Positions 5,866 through 7,683 of a DNA stretch of 7,683 nucleotides are shown in pieces. The stretch is from assembly GCA_028687525.1 (NCBI GenBank), contig JAQTZX010000054.1, positions 1-7,683 on the forward strand, given 5' to 3'. The stretch is from Candidatus Omnitrophota bacterium (GTDB lineage: Bacteria > Omnitrophota > Gorgyraeia > Gygaellales > Profunditerraquicolaceae). A program made the translations under genes and the position numbers. Under the pieces are notes generated by a model. The model saw nothing but the letters and a program-made list of their open reading frames with translations, was not told the DNA's origin and made no database searches. Position 1 is the first letter of the stretch. Each line of letters opens with the position of its first letter.

Positions 5866-7051
5866 GGAAACCATGGAATATATTCCAAGATTTTTGGAAG
5901 GTAGGATAAGGCATACGATTGAACGCGGCAAGAGCGTTTTGCTTATGGGCGCGCGTCAGACCGGAAAGACGACATTAGTCAGGCAGTTCAAGTCTGATTT
6001 GTCCATATCGTTTGTACAGCCTGATGTGCGGCAGCGTTACGAAAAGGCGCCGCAGTTGCTTAAGGGCGAGGTGGAGGCCCTTGCTTTTGATGTGAAAGGT
6101 AAGCGTCCGCTCGTTATTTTAGATGAGGTTCAGAAAGTACCGGCTATTCTTGATGTTGTTCAGGATATGATTGACCGCAGGGTGGCTGATTTTATCCTTA
6201 CGGGTTCAAGCGCCCGTAAACTCCGCCGGGGAGCGCGGGTTAATTCCCTTCCGGGGCGGGTGGTGGCGTTTCGGATGGATCCGTTTAGTCTGCGGGAATT
6301 TCCCGCGAAAGACCTTATTGAAAGGATGTTATACGGCTCTCTTCCCGGGATACTTGCTGTTCAAGAGCTTTCTGACAGGGAGATCGATCTTGGAGCGTAT
6401 GTTACGGCGTATCTGGAAGAAGAAATCCGCGCTGAAGCTGTTGTGCGGAATGTCGGGGATTTCGCGCGGTTCCTCGAGCTTGCTGCTTCCGAGTCCGGCG
6501 GGATCATTAACTTGCGGAAATTGTCGCAGGAGATCGGCGTGTCTCACACGACGATCGGCGCGTACTATCAGATACTGGAAGATTGCCTTATTGCCGAAAG
6601 GATCGAGCCGTTGACTCACAGCAAGACTCGAAAGAAGTTGACTAAATCCGATAAATATCTTTTTTTTGATTTGGGCGTCAGGCGGCTTGCCGCTCGTGAG
6701 GGAACGAAACTTTCCCGGGATACAATGGGGTTGGTTTTTGAACAGTTTATCGGTCTGGAGCTTTTAAGAAGCGCGCACACGAATGGCAAGGGCGGCAAGC
6801 TTCGGTTTTGGCGCGATCCTGACGGCCCCGAAGTTGATTGGGTTATGGATGCCGGCGGTGTCTACACTCCTATAGAAGTTAAATGGACGGAAAATCCCGC
6901 ATCCGGTGATATCCGCCATCTCGAGGTGTTTCTTTCCGAATATAAGACTGTCGGGACGGGATATGTTGTATGCCGGGTTCCGCGTAAGGTTAAGCTGAGC
7001 GATAGGATATTCGCTATCCCATGGCAGTCCATCGAGGATATTGTATTTTAG
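5864..7051 (+). CDS. AAA+ ATPase with DUF4143 C-terminal region (COG1373 type)
   Basis: A 395-residue cytosolic protein. The N-terminal ATPase domain shows Walker A GARQTGKTT at 29-37 (K35), Walker B LVILDE at 83-88 (D87, E88), a sensor-1-like LTGSSA at 112-117 and the LPGR motif at 129-132. A winged-helix-like stretch (216-245, LRKLSQEIGVSHTTIGAYY) and a DUF4143 region follow. The C-terminus contains EVDWVM (323-328) and IEVKWT (337-342), which resemble a PD-(D/E)xK nuclease core with D325, E338 and K340. Family members are abundant in bacteria and archaea, but their role is not well established. The listed start is the longest. The ATG at 5873 (MEYIPRF) better fits both the family's usual N-terminus and the promoter at 5837-5865, and neither start has a ribosome site. 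Composition is clearly more GC-rich than the glycan genes (6421-6480 has 35 G+C in 60), hinting at a separate origin. Confidence 0.9.
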   Translation: METMEYIPRFLEGRIRHTIERGKSVLLMGARQTGKTTLVRQFKSDLSISFVQPDVRQRYEKAPQLLKGEVEALAFDVKGKRPLVILDEVQKVPAILDVVQDMIDRRVADFILTGSSARKLRRGARVNSLPGRVVAFRMDPFSLREFPAKDLIERMLYGSLPGILAVQELSDREIDLGAYVTAYLEEEIRAEAVVRNVGDFARFLELAASESGGIINLRKLSQEIGVSHTTIGAYYQILEDCLIAERIEPLTHSKTRKKLTKSDKYLFFDLGVRRLAAREGTKLSRDTMGLVFEQFIGLELLRSAHTNGKGGKLRFWRDPDGPEVDWVMDAGGVYTPIEVKWTENPASGDIRHLEVFLSEYKTVGTGYVVCRVPRKVKLSDRIFAIPWQSIEDIVF

Positions 7052-7314
7052 GATAGTCCCGTTTATATCTTCATTGTATTTCATCTGGTATCCATGCTAA
7101 AGTAGTTTTTTATCTGCTTCTTTGGAGTTCACTGTGGGTAAGGAAGGCTTAATATCGCTTTCTTAAGTTTCTGTCCATTAGCAGTAATCGCCGGTTCCCT
7201 GAATGGATATTCAGATAGTTTGACAAAATTGGAAGTAGGAGGGGTAGTTTTTTCTTGGATATATCCGGTTTTCATGACCGCATTTTTTATCCTTCCGGGA
7301 TACGGGATAATACT
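7052..7314. other. 263-bp gap with no recognised gene
   Basis: No RNA gene, clear terminator or strong promoter was seen between the ATPase and DUF763 genes. A TTGACA at 7220-7225 has no good -10 partner at normal spacing. Positions 7142-7315 are open on the + strand for 58 codons ending at TGA 7316-7318, without a credible start, and a 64-codon ORF is open on the - strand over 7129-7323. Neither resembles a protein I know. Confidence 0.4.
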
Positions 7315-7408
7315 ATGATTCAACGAGGCGTCGCAACTTTCACTTTGGACTCCGGTACCTGCCCGCGTTGGCTGTTTGAGCGCATGGTGCGGCTGGGCAG
7401 GCAGATGG
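7314..7408 (+). repeat. Direct repeat copy 2 (matches 5650-5735)
   Basis: This is the full-length version of the repeat, forming the first ~94 bp of the DUF763 gene. It continues in frame with family-like sequence, so it is the likely source, and the 5650-5735 copy is the derivative. Upstream of 7314 the two copies share no extended similarity, so the duplicated segment begins almost exactly at the start codon. Confidence 0.9.
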
Positions 7409-7683
7409 TTTGGGTGATCGTTGATGAATACGGGCCGGATACTTTTGTGGAGCGCATCGCTGATCCGGTGTGGTTCCAGTCTCTGGGCACGGTGCTGGCA
7501 TTCGATTGGAATGCTTCCGGGTTGACTACCATACTTACCGCGGCGCTTAAGGAGGCTATCCGCCGGGATGAGCGTAGGCTCGGTCTTTTTATCTGCGGCG
7601 GAAAGGGTAAGACTTCCCGCAAGACACCGGATGAAATCAGGAACTGGGGGCAGGTTCTTAGCCTTCCCGGGCCGGGGGTGGAA
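7315..7683 (+). CDS. DUF763 family protein, 3' end beyond the window (partial)
   Basis: The first 123 codons, open to the right edge. The pattern matches my memory of DUF763, a family of unknown function found in archaea and some bacteria: an N-terminal xRGxATFxLDxGxxPRWLF block (residues 3-21), FERMVRLGRQM (21-31), VDEYGPDTFVERIADPVWFQSLG (36-58), LAFDWNASGLTT (61-72) and the glycine/lysine-rich CGGKGKTSRKTPDEI at 94-108. Full members are a few hundred residues long, so roughly two-thirds is missing from the window. There is no membrane segment or signal peptide. GGGATAAT at 7304-7311 lies 3 nt before the ATG and could be either a weak ribosome site or part of a -10 box. The region is GC-rich (7441-7500 has 36 G+C in 60), like the ATPase gene. 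Family assignment is fairly confident; no function is claimed. Confidence 0.75.
   Translation, partial: MIQRGVATFTLDSGTCPRWLFERMVRLGRQMVWVIVDEYGPDTFVERIADPVWFQSLGTVLAFDWNASGLTTILTAALKEAIRRDERRLGLFICGGKGKTSRKTPDEIRNWGQVLSLPGPGVE

Noticed and set aside
6171..6619. 147-codon + strand ORF and 96-codon - strand ORF inside the ATPase gene
   Set aside because: Both are overlapped by the well-supported ATPase frame with intact motifs, and neither shows family resemblance.
7129..7323. 64-codon ORF on the - strand between the ATPase and DUF763 genes, with a + strand frame also open over 7142-7318
   Set aside because: The - strand ORF needs a TTG start inside the DUF763 gene, has no ribosome site and resembles no known protein. 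The + strand frame has no credible start. It could be a decayed gene, but the sequence does not support calling one.
5650..7383. The ~70-bp repeats as a transposon target-site duplication
   Set aside because: Target-site duplications are normally a few to about a dozen bases. No transposase or terminal inverted repeats were seen, and the repeat starts exactly at a gene start.
7320..7622. 100-codon - strand ORF opposite the DUF763 gene
   Set aside because: It is antisense to a recognisable conserved protein, a typical shadow in GC-rich coding sequence.

Overview
The window is bacterial chromosomal DNA with two unlike halves. The left part (about 1-5540) is the end of a surface-polysaccharide or glycan locus, all genes on the + strand. 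In order it holds a FemAB/BioF2-type acyltransferase-like protein, a PLP-dependent sugar aminotransferase of the PglE/EpsN kind, a membrane-anchored UDP-GlcNAc 4,6-dehydratase of the PglF/CapD/WbpM kind, and an O-antigen ligase/Wzy-type membrane protein. The dehydratase and aminotransferase are the first two steps of UDP-N-acetylbacillosamine-type synthesis (UDP-GlcNAc to 4-keto-6-deoxy sugar to 4-amino sugar). The usual third enzyme, a PglD-type acetyltransferase, is not in the window. The FemAB-like protein is a candidate for acylating the amino sugar, but this is inference. The last gene would polymerise or transfer the lipid-linked glycan.

The right part (about 5540-7683) is more GC-rich. 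It holds a COG1373-type AAA ATPase with a DUF4143 C-terminal region and the first 123 codons of a DUF763 protein that runs off the window. The 326-bp gap before the ATPase is a mosaic of gene debris: a near-identical copy of the first ~70-85 bp of the DUF763 gene, joined at about 5735/5736 to what looks like the last 21 codons of an NAD-dependent epimerase/dehydratase gene. The ATPase gene therefore lies between a broken and an apparently intact copy of the same gene start, which marks a past rearrangement.

Two genes (dehydratase and ATPase) have good -35/-10 pairs whose -10 box lies only 7-8 nt from an ATG, suggesting leaderless or very short-leader mRNAs. No tRNA, rRNA, CRISPR array, transposase or convincing strong terminator was seen. 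The organism cannot be named from this sequence. Gene content fits a bacterium with a complex envelope glycan, possibly an uncultured lineage rich in COG1373 ATPases; this is a weak inference.
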